Both the position numbers and the translations under genes were made by a program. A DNA stretch of 64,000 nt from CAVURS01 sp963834425. GTDB lineage: Bacteria > Actinomycetota > Actinomycetes > Actinomycetales > CAVURS01. The notes below the pieces were generated by a model, which made no database searches, was not told the origin of the DNA, and worked only from the letters and a program-made list of their open reading frames with translations. Below, piece after piece: positions 56,027-64,000 of the stretch; position 1 is the first letter of the stretch; each line of letters begins with the position of its first letter. Where the stretch lies: the NCBI GenBank assembly GCA_963834425.1, contig CAWIBR010000013.1:930001-994000 (forward strand). Reading direction: 5' to 3'.

Positions 56027-58151
56027 CGACGCCGCGGGGCAGGAAGCGCTGGCCGGTGACCCGTTCCGAGGTGCCCGTGCGGTCCAGGTACGGCGTGATG
56101 CCGCCGAGATGGAACGGCCAGCCGGCGCCCAGGAGCAGGCACAGGTCGACGTCGCGGACGTCGGTGACGACGCCCTCGTCGAGCATCAGCCGGATCTCCT
56201 GCGCCAGCGCGTCCAGGGCCCGCGTGAGCAGGGCCTCCGCGGTCTGCGGCGAGTCACCCTGCTGGATCAGGGCGCGGGTCTCGTCGTCGATGTAGGGCTG
56301 CCCCTTGTCGTCCCAGGAGTAGACGCCCTGCTTGCCGGCCTCGACGATCCGGCCCAGGTTGGCCGACACCCCGAACCGGTCGGGGAAGGCCGCGTGCATC
56401 GTCTCGGCGACGTGCAGAGCGACCGCCGGCCCGACCAGCTGCAACAGGACGAACGGGCTGATCGGCAGGCCGAGCGGCGCGACCGCAGCCTCGGCCACCT
56501 CGTGCGGCGTGCCCTCGTCGACCGAGGCCATGATCTCGCCGAGGAAGCGGGTCAGCAGCCGGTTCACGACGAAGGCGGGTGCGTCCTTGACCAGGACACA
56601 CGACTTGCGCAGGGTCTTGCCGACGGCGAAAGCCGTTGCGAGACAGGCGTCATCGGTCTGATCGGCCCGGACGACCTCCACCAACGGCAGCACCGCCACC
56701 GGGTTGAAGAAGTGGAAGCCCACCACCCGCTCGGGGTGCTCCAGGCCGGAGGCCATCTGGGTGACCGAGAGCGATGAGGTGTTGGTGGCCAGCACGCACT
56801 CGGGAGAGACGACCTTCTCCAGCGAGGCGAAGACCTCCTGCTTGACCGACAGCTCCTCGAACACCGCCTCGATGACGAAGTCGGCGGCGCTGAAGGACTC
56901 CAGCGAAGCCGACCCGCTCACCAGGGCCTTGAGCCGGTTGGCCCGGTCCTGGTTGATCCGGCCCTTGCCCAGCAGCCCGTCGATCTCACCGTGCACCCGA
57001 GCGACGCCGGCGTCGACGCGCTGTTGGTCCAGGTCGCTCAGGACGACGGGCACCTCGAGACGCTGCACGAAGAGCAGGGCGAGCTGGGTGGCCATCAGGC
57101 CCGCTCCCACGACCCCGACGGTCGTGACCGGCCGAGCCAATGCGGCGTCCGGCACACCGGCCGGCCGCTTGGCCCGGCGCTGCACCAGGTCGAAGGCGTA
57201 GACCCCGCTGCGGAACTCCTCGCTGCAGATCAGGTCGGCCAGCGCTTCGTCCTCGGCCGCGAAGCCCTCGTCGCGGGTTGCGGTGCGGGCGAGCGCGATC
57301 AGGTCCAACGCGCGGTACGCCGCGGGCGCAGCGCCGTGGAGCCGCGACTCCACCTGCTGGCGGGCGACCGCAACGGCGCCGTCCCAGGCCGTGGCGTCCC
57401 GCTCGACCGGTGTCCGCTCGACCGAGACCGCTCCGGTGAGCACCCGGGCCGTCCAGAGCAACGACTCCTCCAGGAAGTCGGCCGGCTCGAACATCACGTC
57501 GGCCAGGCCGAGCTGGAAAGCCTTGGGGCCCTTGAGCATCCGGTTCTGGTTGAGCGGGTTGGTAATGATCACTTCGAGGGCGTTCGGCACGCCGACCAGG
57601 TTGGGCAGCAGGTAGGTGCCGCCCCACCCGGGAACCAGGCCGAGGAAGCACTCCGGCAGGGCGACAGCGGCCGCGCCGGAGGAGATCGTGCGATAGGCGC
57701 AGTGCAGCGCGAGCTCGACGCCGCCGCCCATCGCTGCGCCATTGACGAACGCGAACGACGGGATGCCGAGCTCGCCGAGCCGGCGCAGCTCGTCGTGGCC
57801 GGCCCGGGCGATGGCCAGGGCCTGGTCGCGCGAGCCGAGCGAGCCGACGTCCTTCAGGTCGGCGCCGACGGCGAAGATGAACGGCTTGCCGGTGACCGCG
57901 ACGGCGGCCAGCTCGCCGGCGACGGCCCGCGCCTGGACGGCGTCCAGGGCGGCGCGCAGGTTCAGCAGGCCCTGCGGACCGAAGGTCGTCGGCTTGGTGT
58001 GGTCGAAGCCGTTGTCCATCGTGATCAGGGCGAGCGTGCCGGCGCCCAGGGGCAGTCGGATGTCTCGGACGTGGAACGCGGTGACCCGCTCGTCCGTCGT
58101 CGCGGCGGCCAGGTCCGCCAAGCCGATGGTGCGGTCGGTCGCGGCGCTCAC
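56010..58151 (-). CDS. enoyl-CoA hydratase/3-hydroxyacyl-CoA dehydrogenase (FadB/FadJ-like)
   Basis: A 713-residue bifunctional beta-oxidation enzyme. The crotonase domain (about residues 25-330) has the oxyanion segment NGAAMGGGVELAL and the catalytic Glu in PECFLGLVPGWGG. The NAD-binding domain (about 345-520) has VGVVGAGLMATQLALLF and the catalytic His in RVVGFHFFNPV. The 3HCDH C-terminal repeats follow. GLM replaces the usual GxMG, a minor variation. The GTG start overlaps the thiolase stop (GTGA), so it is the downstream member of a two-gene operon. Confidence 0.93.
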   Translation of the reverse strand: MSAATDRTIGLADLAAATTDERVTAFHVRDIRLPLGAGTLALITMDNGFDHTKPTTFGPQGLLNLRAALDAVQARAVAGELAAVAVTGKPFIFAVGADLKDVGSLGSRDQALAIARAGHDELRRLGELGIPSFAFVNGAAMGGGVELALHCAYRTISSGAAAVALPECFLGLVPGWGGTYLLPNLVGVPNALEVIITNPLNQNRMLKGPKAFQLGLADVMFEPADFLEESLLWTARVLTGAVSVERTPVERDATAWDGAVAVARQQVESRLHGAAPAAYRALDLIALARTATRDEGFAAEDEALADLICSEEFRSGVYAFDLVQRRAKRPAGVPDAALARPVTTVGVVGAGLMATQLALLFVQRLEVPVVLSDLDQQRVDAGVARVHGEIDGLLGKGRINQDRANRLKALVSGSASLESFSAADFVIEAVFEELSVKQEVFASLEKVVSPECVLATNTSSLSVTQMASGLEHPERVVGFHFFNPVAVLPLVEVVRADQTDDACLATAFAVGKTLRKSCVLVKDAPAFVVNRLLTRFLGEIMASVDEGTPHEVAEAAVAPLGLPISPFVLLQLVGPAVALHVAETMHAAFPDRFGVSANLGRIVEAGKQGVYSWDDKGQPYIDDETRALIQQGDSPQTAEALLTRALDALAQEIRLMLDEGVVTDVRDVDLCLLLGAGWPFHLGGITPYLDRTGTSERVTGQRFLPRGVASVPA

Positions 58152-59386
58152 GCGGCCACCTCCGGGCTCTCATCGTCAGCCGTCCGGCCGTAGTCGACGT
58201 GGTGTGGGTTCTCCCAGATCACCGCGCCGCCCATGCCGATGCCGATGCACATGGCGGTCAGCCCGTAGCGGACCTCCGGATGCTCCTCGAACTGCCGCGC
58301 GAGCTGGGTCATCAGCCGGACGCCGGAGGAGGCCAGCGGATGTCCGACGGCGATGGCTCCGCCGTACGGGTTCACTCGCGGGTCGTCGTCGGCGATGCCG
58401 AAGTGGTCGAGGAAGGCCAGGACCTGCACGGCGAAGGCCTCGTTGATCTCGAACAGCCCGATGTCCTCGATCTTCAGGCCGGCCCGGGAGAGGGCGCGCT
58501 CGGTGGCCGGCACCGGGCCGACGCCCATGACCTCGGGCTCGACCCCGGCGAAGGCGTAGCCGACCAGCCGCATCCGCGCCGGGAGGCCGAGCTCGGCGGC
58601 CGCCTCGGCCGAGGCGAGCAGGCAGGCGGTCGCTCCGTCGTTCAGGCCCGCGCTGTTGCCGGCGGTGACCCGGCCGTGCGGCCGGAACGGCGTCTTGAGC
58701 GCCGCGAGGTCGTCAACCGTCGTGCCCGGTCGGGGCGGCTCGTCGGACTCGGCCAGCCCCCACCCCTGCTCCTGGCTGCGGGTCGCCACCGGCACCAGGT
58801 CGGGCTGGATCTGGCCGTGCTCGTACGCCGCGGCGAGCTTGGCCTGGCTGGCGGCGGCGAAGACGTCGGCCCGCTCCTTGGTCAGCTCCGGGTAGCGGTC
58901 GTGCAGGTTCTCGGCCGTCGAGCCCATCACGAGCGCCGACGGGTCGACCAGCTTCTCGGCCAGGATCCGCGGGTTGGGGTCCACGCCCTCGCCCATCGGG
59001 TGGTGGCCCATGTGCTCCACGCCGCCCGCGATGACGACGTCGTAGGCCCCGAAGGCGATACCCGACGCGGTCGTGGTGACGGCGGTCATCGCACCGGCGC
59101 ACATCCGGTCGATCGCGAAGCCGGGGACGGTCTTGGGCAGGCCAGCCAGCAGGGCCGCGGTCCGGCCGATGGTCAGGCCCTGGTCACCGATCTGCGTGGT
59201 CGCGGCGATGGCGACGTCGTCGACCCGCTCGGGCGGCAGCTCGGGGTGGCGGCGCAGCAACTCGCGGATGCATTTGATCACCAGGTCGTCGGCCCGGGTC
59301 TCGGCGTACATGCCCTTCTGGCCGGCCTTGCCGAACGGAGTGCGGACGCCGTCGACGAAGACGACGTCATGGACGGTGCGGGGCAC
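58148..59386 (-). CDS. acetyl-CoA acyltransferase (thiolase, FadA-like)
   Basis: A 412-residue thiolase forming the last step of fatty-acid beta-oxidation with the adjacent FadB-like enzyme. The acylated Cys is C96 in IDRMCAGAMTAV. The His is in NPYGGAIAVGHPLASSG and the second Cys in AMCIGIGMGGA. The start has a GAGGAG ribosome-binding site 7 bases away. A TAGCAT hexamer (minus strand, near 59430) is a candidate -10 for a leadered transcript. The two enzymes together are the trifunctional-type complex of actinomycetes. Confidence 0.94.
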   Translation of the reverse strand: MPRTVHDVVFVDGVRTPFGKAGQKGMYAETRADDLVIKCIRELLRRHPELPPERVDDVAIAATTQIGDQGLTIGRTAALLAGLPKTVPGFAIDRMCAGAMTAVTTTASGIAFGAYDVVIAGGVEHMGHHPMGEGVDPNPRILAEKLVDPSALVMGSTAENLHDRYPELTKERADVFAAASQAKLAAAYEHGQIQPDLVPVATRSQEQGWGLAESDEPPRPGTTVDDLAALKTPFRPHGRVTAGNSAGLNDGATACLLASAEAAAELGLPARMRLVGYAFAGVEPEVMGVGPVPATERALSRAGLKIEDIGLFEINEAFAVQVLAFLDHFGIADDDPRVNPYGGAIAVGHPLASSGVRLMTQLARQFEEHPEVRYGLTAMCIGIGMGGAVIWENPHHVDYGRTADDESPEVAA

Positions 59387-59428
59387 GGCAGGCTCCTCGG
59401 TGGTGACGACTGACGGGCTGTTCGGGCC

Positions 59429-60787
59429 CTATGCTACTCGCCAGTAACAAGCTGCGGCGAGCCGGCCGTCTTGGTCGGTCGAGGCAGCGGCAGGTGCCGC
59501 CGGAGCGATCGCACCGGGTTGCGCGTGCATGCTCTCGGCCAGGATCGGTGCGGCCAGCTCCACTTGCCAGGGCCGGGCACCGTGGGCGGCCAGCGCGGCG
59601 CCCAGCGCCTCCTGGTCCTCACCCGGCGGATCCCACAGAACCCGCCGCACACTGTCGGGCGAGACGATGTTCTCGACCGGCACGGCCAGCTGCTCCGACA
59701 GCGCCGTCAGGCCGGCCCGGGCCGCGGCCAGTCGGGCCGCCGCCACCGGGTCCTTGTCGGCCCAGGCCCGGGCCGGAGGCGGTGCGTCGGTCGCGATCGA
59801 CTGGGCCGGCAGAGCGGCGTCCGGCAACCGGCCGGCCCGCTCGATGGCCTGGAACCAGGTGCGGCCGGCCCGGCGGGCCGGCCCGCCACGGAAGCCGGGC
59901 AGCTCCAGCAGCTGCTCGAGCGAGTCGACCGGTGCCGTGGAGGCGGCCACGATCGCGGCGTCCGGCAGGATCCGGCCCGGTGAGACGTCACGGCGCTGGG
60001 CGAGCTGCTCGCGCGCCTGCCAGAGCTCGCGGACGGAGGCCAGCTGGCGTCGGCTGCGCACCCGGTGCATGCCCGAGGTGCGCCGCCACGGGTCGGTGCG
60101 CGGGGGAGCCGGCGTGAAGTCGGCCAGGGCGGCGAACTCCTGCTCGGCCCAGCCCAGCTTTCCCTGCTCCTGCAACAGGTTTCGGACCGCATCCCGGAGC
60201 TCGACGAGGACCTCGACATCGAGGGCGGCATAGCGCAGCCACGGCTCGGGGAGGGGTCGGGTCGACCAGTCGACGGCGGAGTGTTCCTTGGCCAGGCTCA
60301 GCCCGAGCAGATCCTCGACGACCGAGGCCAGCCCGACCTTGGGCAGCCCGGCCAGCCGGGCCCCGAGCTCGGTGTCGAAGAGCAGTCGCGGGCGCATCCC
60401 GATCTCGGCCAGGCAGGGCAGGTCCTGGCTCGCGGCATGCAGGACCCACTCCGCGTCCGCGATGGCGTCACTGAGCTCGTGCAGATCGGGGCAGCCGACC
60501 GGGTCGATCAGCCAGGTGCCGGAGCCGTGCCGGCGCAGCTGGACCAGGTAGGCGCGCTGTCCGTAGCGGTAGCCCGAGGCCCGCTCCGCATCGACGGCCA
60601 CCGGGCCGGTGCCGCCGGCCAGCGCCTCGATCGCCTGGAGGTAGGCCTTCTCGTCGGCCACGACATCGGGGACGCCGTCGGCGGGGTACTCCAACGGGAT
60701 GGCCGGCGGGGTCGGGGGTTCGGCGGGTTCTTCAGCCCGGGCTGCGGCTTGGTCGACGTCCTCAGGGTTGATGGGGGCGTCGCTCAC
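59429..60787 (-). CDS. HRDC domain-containing ribonuclease D-like protein
   Basis: A 452-residue 3'-5' exonuclease, the equivalent of M. tuberculosis Rv2681. The DEDDy exonuclease has VAVDAERASGYRYGQRAYLVQL (first acidic pair), the middle LHAASQDLPCL and the last YAALDVEVLVELRD motif with Tyr. The HRDC domain is at about residues 240-320. A C-terminal helical extension ends Ala-rich. It likely trims tRNA or other small RNAs. The GTG at 60787 rather than 60796 is chosen because TACGGT sits exactly 7 bases upstream. Confidence 0.92.
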   Translation of the reverse strand: MSDAPINPEDVDQAAARAEEPAEPPTPPAIPLEYPADGVPDVVADEKAYLQAIEALAGGTGPVAVDAERASGYRYGQRAYLVQLRRHGSGTWLIDPVGCPDLHELSDAIADAEWVLHAASQDLPCLAEIGMRPRLLFDTELGARLAGLPKVGLASVVEDLLGLSLAKEHSAVDWSTRPLPEPWLRYAALDVEVLVELRDAVRNLLQEQGKLGWAEQEFAALADFTPAPPRTDPWRRTSGMHRVRSRRQLASVRELWQAREQLAQRRDVSPGRILPDAAIVAASTAPVDSLEQLLELPGFRGGPARRAGRTWFQAIERAGRLPDAALPAQSIATDAPPPARAWADKDPVAAARLAAARAGLTALSEQLAVPVENIVSPDSVRRVLWDPPGEDQEALGAALAAHGARPWQVELAAPILAESMHAQPGAIAPAAPAAASTDQDGRLAAACYWRVA

Positions 60788-60794
60788 GGAGGCC

Positions 60795-60800
60795 ACCGTA
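60795..60800 (-). promoter_or_regulatory. leaderless -10 element of the HRDC ribonuclease gene
   Basis: TACGGT on the minus strand, 7 bases before the GTG at 60787. It decides the start codon. Confidence 0.55.
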
Positions 60801-60887
60801 CGACGTGCGGAGCGTCACCGCCTCACCTCCGGCCGATCCGGACGGCCCGGGTCATCCCGGGCGGCTCGATCACGCCGGTGGAGCGGG

Positions 60888-61484
60888 TCAGCTGATCAGG
60901 CCGCTGCGCAGCGCGATCATCACGAGCTCGGCCCGGTCGCCGGTGCCGAGCTTGCGGGCGATCCGGGCCAGGTGGCTCTTCACGGTCAGCGCGGACAGGC
61001 CCAGCGCCGTACCGATCTCCTTGTTGGACTGGCCGTCGGCAACCAGCTGCAGCACCTCGATCTCGCGGGCCGACAGGCCCTCGGAGCCGGAGGGCCGCGC
61101 GGCCGGGGCGGCCGGTGCCCGGCCGGAGACGACGAGGGCGCGGACGCCGGCGGCGAGCGCGGCGCGCACGGTGTAGGGGTCGGCCGTCGCCGAGATCACG
61201 ACGGTGCGGGCCCAACCCTGGGTCTTCAGGTCGTGCAGCAGGCCGATGCCGGACCCGTCGGGCAGACCGACCTCGGCGACGCACAGCTCGCGGGGGCCCA
61301 TGGCCCGGGCGCGCAACCGGCCCTCGAGAGCGCCGGCGGCGACGACGACCTCGCGGGCACCCAGGCCGCGCAAGGTGCGAGAGACGGACTCGCGGGCACC
61401 GGAATGCCCAGCGACGACGAGAGCGGAGAAGCGGCCCGGGCGAGGCAGGCTCGATGCCCCAGCGCGCTCAACGACGACCGCCAC
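60888..61484 (-). CDS. atypical LuxR-type response regulator
   Basis: A 198-residue regulator with a complete LuxR-type HTH at the C-terminus (LSAREIEVLQLVADGQ, KEIGTALGLSALTVKSHL). The receiver-like half lacks the phosphorylation chemistry. The usual acidic pair is replaced by VVAGHSG, the phospho-acceptor Asp position reads CVAEVGLPDGSG with Glu, and the conserved Lys is absent from ALVVSGRAP. It is therefore probably constitutive or ligand-controlled. The GTG at 61484 has a GGAGG ribosome-binding site 5 bases away and is preferred over 61502. No kinase is adjacent. Regulon unknown. Confidence 0.82.
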   Translation of the reverse strand: MAVVVERAGASSLPRPGRFSALVVAGHSGARESVSRTLRGLGAREVVVAAGALEGRLRARAMGPRELCVAEVGLPDGSGIGLLHDLKTQGWARTVVISATADPYTVRAALAAGVRALVVSGRAPAAPAARPSGSEGLSAREIEVLQLVADGQSNKEIGTALGLSALTVKSHLARIARKLGTGDRAELVMIALRSGLIS

Positions 61485-61608
61485 AAGTGCCTCCAGGATC
61501 ACGTGCGCCGCCCGTCTGACGGCTCACCTGTGCTCACTCATCGGCACATTGGACGGGGCACTTGACCCGGTGGAGCTGGGTTCAGCGGCTGGGTTCAGCG
61601 GCTGGGGT

Positions 61609-62196
61609 TCAGCGGCGGCGGTGCGGCAGGGCGGTGACGCCCTCGGGCAGCGGCGGCAGTCCGGCCACCGTGCACAGCAAGTCCGCCCAGGCCTCGAGAT
61701 GGTCGGCCATGTCCGGGCCGAGCGGGGTCCAGGAGGCGCGCACCTCCATCTCGACGCTGGCCGGGCGGTCGGCCAGCGCGGCGAAGCTCTCGGACACGAC
61801 GCGGGTGACGGTGCCGCCGGCGGCCGTGTGCTCGGCGCCGTGGGCGGCGAGTGCATCGGTCAGCCAGGTCCAGCCGACCGCCCCCAGCATCGGGTCCGAC
61901 CCCATCTCCGGCTCCAGCTCGGCCCGGGCGAAGGTCACGGCCCGGAAGGTGCCCTGCCAGGGCTCGGGGACGGTGGGGTCATGGAGCAGGACGAACCGGC
62001 CGCTGGCCAGCTCCTCGTCGTCGCCACCCGGGCCGCCGATCACGTCGGCGGTCAGGGCCACGGCGTACGGCGCGATCCGGGCCGGCGGTGCGACCTCGGT
62101 CAGCACGATCTCCGGCCGGACGCGGGCGCGGTGCACCTGCTCGAGCGCGCGGACGAACTCCTCCGGCGCATCTCCTGGTGCCTGTCGCTGGGCCAC
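61609..62196 (-). CDS. DUF3000 domain-containing protein
   Basis: A 195-residue actinobacterial DUF3000 protein, found in this order beside the HRDC nuclease and hemE in M. tuberculosis (Rv2680 neighbourhood). EEFVRALEQVHRARVRPEIV and GRFVLLHDPTVPEPWQGTFR are the conserved blocks. Function unknown. The GTG at 62196 is chosen because TACCCT lies 6 bases upstream. No membrane or signal segment. Confidence 0.88.
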   Translation of the reverse strand: MAQRQAPGDAPEEFVRALEQVHRARVRPEIVLTEVAPPARIAPYAVALTADVIGGPGGDDEELASGRFVLLHDPTVPEPWQGTFRAVTFARAELEPEMGSDPMLGAVGWTWLTDALAAHGAEHTAAGGTVTRVVSESFAALADRPASVEMEVRASWTPLGPDMADHLEAWADLLCTVAGLPPLPEGVTALPHRRR

Positions 62197-62202
62197 CTCG
62201 GC

Positions 62203-62208
62203 AGGGTA
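62203..62208 (-). promoter_or_regulatory. leaderless -10 element of the DUF3000 gene
   Basis: TACCCT on the minus strand, 6 bases before the GTG at 62196. Confidence 0.55.
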
Positions 62209-62255
62209 GGCCGCTGCACTGACCGGCCGCGGTACGCCGCGCCGATCCCGGACCC

Positions 62256-62261
62256 TAGGGT
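62256..62261 (+). promoter_or_regulatory. leaderless -10 element of the DMT transporter gene
   Basis: TAGGGT, 6 bases before the ATG at 62268. Confidence 0.55.
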
Positions 62262-62267
62262 TCCCTG

Positions 62268-63095
62268 ATGGCCGCGCTCCTCGCTCTCGCATCGAGCGCG
62301 CTGTGGGGCAGCTCGGACTTCCTGGGCGGACTGCTGAGTCGCGGGCGTTCGGCGTACGCGGTGGTCGCCGGCTCGCAGTTCTTCGGGCTGATCACCATCG
62401 TGATCGTCGCGCTCGTCACGGGGGACTGGCACGCCTCGGTCGGCTACCTGCCGTGGGCCGTCGCCGCCGGTCTGTCGGGTGGCGTCGGGCTGGTGTCCTA
62501 CTACGCCGCCCTGGCGACCGGCACGATGGGCGTGGTCGCGCCGATCGCCTCGATGGGCGCCGTGGTGCCGGTGGTCCTGGGCATCATCGGCGGCGACCGG
62601 CCGGACACGCTGCAGATCGTCGGGATCGTGCTGGCCCTGATCGGGGTCGCCGCCGCCAGTGGGCCGGAGCTTTCAGGCGGCGGCGGGCGGCGACCGGTCG
62701 TCCTGGCCGCGGTGGCGGGCGCGGGGTTCGGCTTCGCGCTCTATGCGATCGGACGCGGTGCAGCCCACAACGACGTCATGACCCTCGTCGGGATGAGGGC
62801 GTCGACGGTCTTCCTGTTCGCGATCGCCGCCCTGGTCCTGCGCACGTCGGGCGGAGTGAAGCCGCGCGACCTGGGTCCGTTGGCGCTGGTGGGCATCGGC
62901 GACGTGGTCGCCAACCTGCTGTTCGCGATTGCGAGCACCAAGGGCCTGCTCAGCATCGTCGCGGCCCTGACGTCGTTCTATCCGGTGGTCACCGTGCTGC
63001 TCGCCCGGTGGGTGCTCGACGAGCGACTCCGGCGGATCCAGTGGGGTGGGGTCTGTCTGGCCCTCGCCGGGGTGGCCCTGCTCTCGGCCGGCTGA
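62268..63095 (+). CDS. EamA/DMT family transporter
   Basis: A 275-residue transporter with ten membrane helices and the two EamA repeats (about residues 1-130 and 140-275). The GSSDFLGGLLSRG and LLSIVAALTSFYPVVTVLLA segments are typical of the metabolite-exporting DMT group. Substrate unknown; it may export amino acids or other small metabolites. A leaderless promoter and no obvious partner gene indicate an independent transcript. Confidence 0.88.
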   Translation: MAALLALASSALWGSSDFLGGLLSRGRSAYAVVAGSQFFGLITIVIVALVTGDWHASVGYLPWAVAAGLSGGVGLVSYYAALATGTMGVVAPIASMGAVVPVVLGIIGGDRPDTLQIVGIVLALIGVAAASGPELSGGGGRRPVVLAAVAGAGFGFALYAIGRGAAHNDVMTLVGMRASTVFLFAIAALVLRTSGGVKPRDLGPLALVGIGDVVANLLFAIASTKGLLSIVAALTSFYPVVTVLLARWVLDERLRRIQWGGVCLALAGVALLSAG

Positions 63096-63125
63096 GGTCG
63101 TGCCGCCGGTCGGGTCCGGCCGTGA

Positions 63126-63131
63126 CACGAT
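63126..63131 (+). promoter_or_regulatory. possible leaderless -10 element of hemE
   Basis: CACGAT, 6 bases before the GTG at 63138. The match to TANNNT is weak, so this is tentative. Confidence 0.3.
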
Positions 63132-63137
63132 CCCGGG

Positions 63138-64000
63138 GTGCCTGATGTCGCGACCGCTGTGCCCGACCCGCTGCCCGACGGGTTGCCCGACGGTTGCCTG
63201 ACCGCTTGTCGGACAGCCCGTTGCTGCGGGCCTGCCGGCGCGAGCCGGTGCCGCACACGCCGGTCTGGTTCATGCGTCAGGCTGGTCGCTCGCTACCGGA
63301 GTACCGCGCCCTCCGCGCCGATGTCGCGATGCTCGACGCCTGCACCCGGCCCGATCTGGTCACCGAGATCACGTTGCAGCCGGTGCGCCGCTACGGCGTC
63401 GATGCCGCGATCCTCTTCAGCGACATCGTGGTGCCGCTCAAAGCGATCGGCGTAGATCTCGACATCGTGCCTGGCGTCGGACCCGTTGTGGCCCAACCGT
63501 TTCGGACCGCCGCCGACCTCGACCGGCTACCCGAGCTGACGCCGGAGCACGTCCCCTACATCACCCAGGCCGTGCGCCAGCTGGTGGCCGACCTCGGGCC
63601 CACGCCGTTGATCGGTTTCGCCGGCGCGCCGTTCACGCTCGCGTCGTACCTGATCGAAGGTGGGCCATCGCGCGGCCACGAGCACACCAAGGCGTTGATG
63701 TACGGCGACCCCGGGCTGTGGCGCGAGCTGCTGGCCCGGCTGGCCGCGATCGCCGGGGCGTTCCTCCGGGTCCAGGTGGAGGCAGGGGCGAGCGTGGTGC
63801 AGCTGTTCGACTCGTGGGTGGGCGCGCTGCCGCTGCGGGACTACGTCGAGCAGGTGCAGCCGCACTCGGCCGCGGCGCTCGGGGCGGTCGCCGACCTGGG
63901 GGTGCCGCGGATCCATTTCGGGGTGGGCACCGGCGAGCTGCTGGGAGCGATGGGCGAAGCGGGCGCCGAGGTGGTCGGCGTGGACTTCCGGCTGACCCTG
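63138..64000 (+). CDS. hemE: uroporphyrinogen decarboxylase, 5' part (frameshifted, cut by window end)
   Basis: The first 285 or so residues of about 350; the enzyme converts uroporphyrinogen III to coproporphyrinogen III in haem synthesis. PVWFMRQAGRSLPEYR carries the conserved catalytic Arg region, and GVDAAILFSDIVVPLKAIG and GFAGAPFTLASYLIEGG follow. One base is missing near 63193 in a G run. Adding it joins VPDVATAVPDPLPDGLPDG to LPDRLSDSPLLRACRREP. Codons after 63206 are open to the window edge. It works in the same pathway as the ferrochelatase gene 26 kb upstream. Confidence 0.92.

Overview
This is a GC-rich (visually about 70% or more) chromosomal window from an actinomycete. The evidence is the gene content (dnaE2 with a DUF6504 neighbour, DUF3040, DUF7455, DUF4193, DUF3093, DUF3710, DUF3159, DUF3000, sepH), an actinobacterial LexA box, and many GTG starts. 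The 35-64 kb half keeps the core actinobacterial order familiar from Mycobacterium tuberculosis Rv2678c-Rv2701c (hemE, HRDC nuclease, dxs, TRAM methyltransferase, APC permease, two TrkA proteins, DUF3159, OB-fold, DUF3710, dut, DUF3093, DUF4193, inositol phosphatase). The combination fits Propionibacteriales (Nocardioides-like) best, but that placement is an inference. No rRNA, tRNA, CRISPR array, phage or transposase gene was found.

Layout. 0-9 kb: a YbaK-type deacylase, then an SOS-controlled translesion operon (perfect LexA box, DUF6504, HEPN-like SAV_6107 protein, dnaE2), a DUF1697 protein, a methyltransferase and dinB. 9-19 kb: small membrane proteins, topoisomerase IV (parE on +, parC on -) with a reductase, a sucrase/ferredoxin-like protein and an SDR between them. 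19-30 kb: a TIGR03084 protein, an acyl-CoA synthetase, a DesK/NarL-type two-component system with an ABC-2 exporter, a compact lipid-type biosynthetic set (type III PKS, isoprenylcysteine-type methyltransferase, FAD-dependent reductase) and pseudouridine catabolism (psuK-psuG). 30-38.7 kb: a GNAT/acyl-CoA synthetase, DUF5998, a phosphodiesterase-like protein, thymidine kinase, sepH, ferrochelatase and an inositol monophosphatase-family enzyme. 38.7-64 kb: the conserved dut-DUF3710-OB-DUF3159-TrkA-APC block, a TRAM methyltransferase, aconitase, dxs, a membrane-anchored metallopeptidase-like protein, a fatty-acid beta-oxidation pair, an HRDC ribonuclease, an atypical response regulator, DUF3000, a DMT transporter and the 5' part of hemE.

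Two properties dominate. First, the reading frames of at least 16 genes are broken, some many times, and most densely between about 26.4 and 38.6 kb. Essential genes (thymidine kinase, ferrochelatase) are hit, and several breaks are one-base changes in short homopolymers, so sequencing or assembly error is far likelier than gene decay. These genes are given as single features spanning the frame changes. Second, about twenty genes carry a (T/C)ANNNT hexamer exactly 6-8 bases before the start codon, the signature of leaderless transcripts. In several divergent gene pairs the two -10 elements lie back to back in 22-41 bp, and in one pair they sit in a perfect palindrome.
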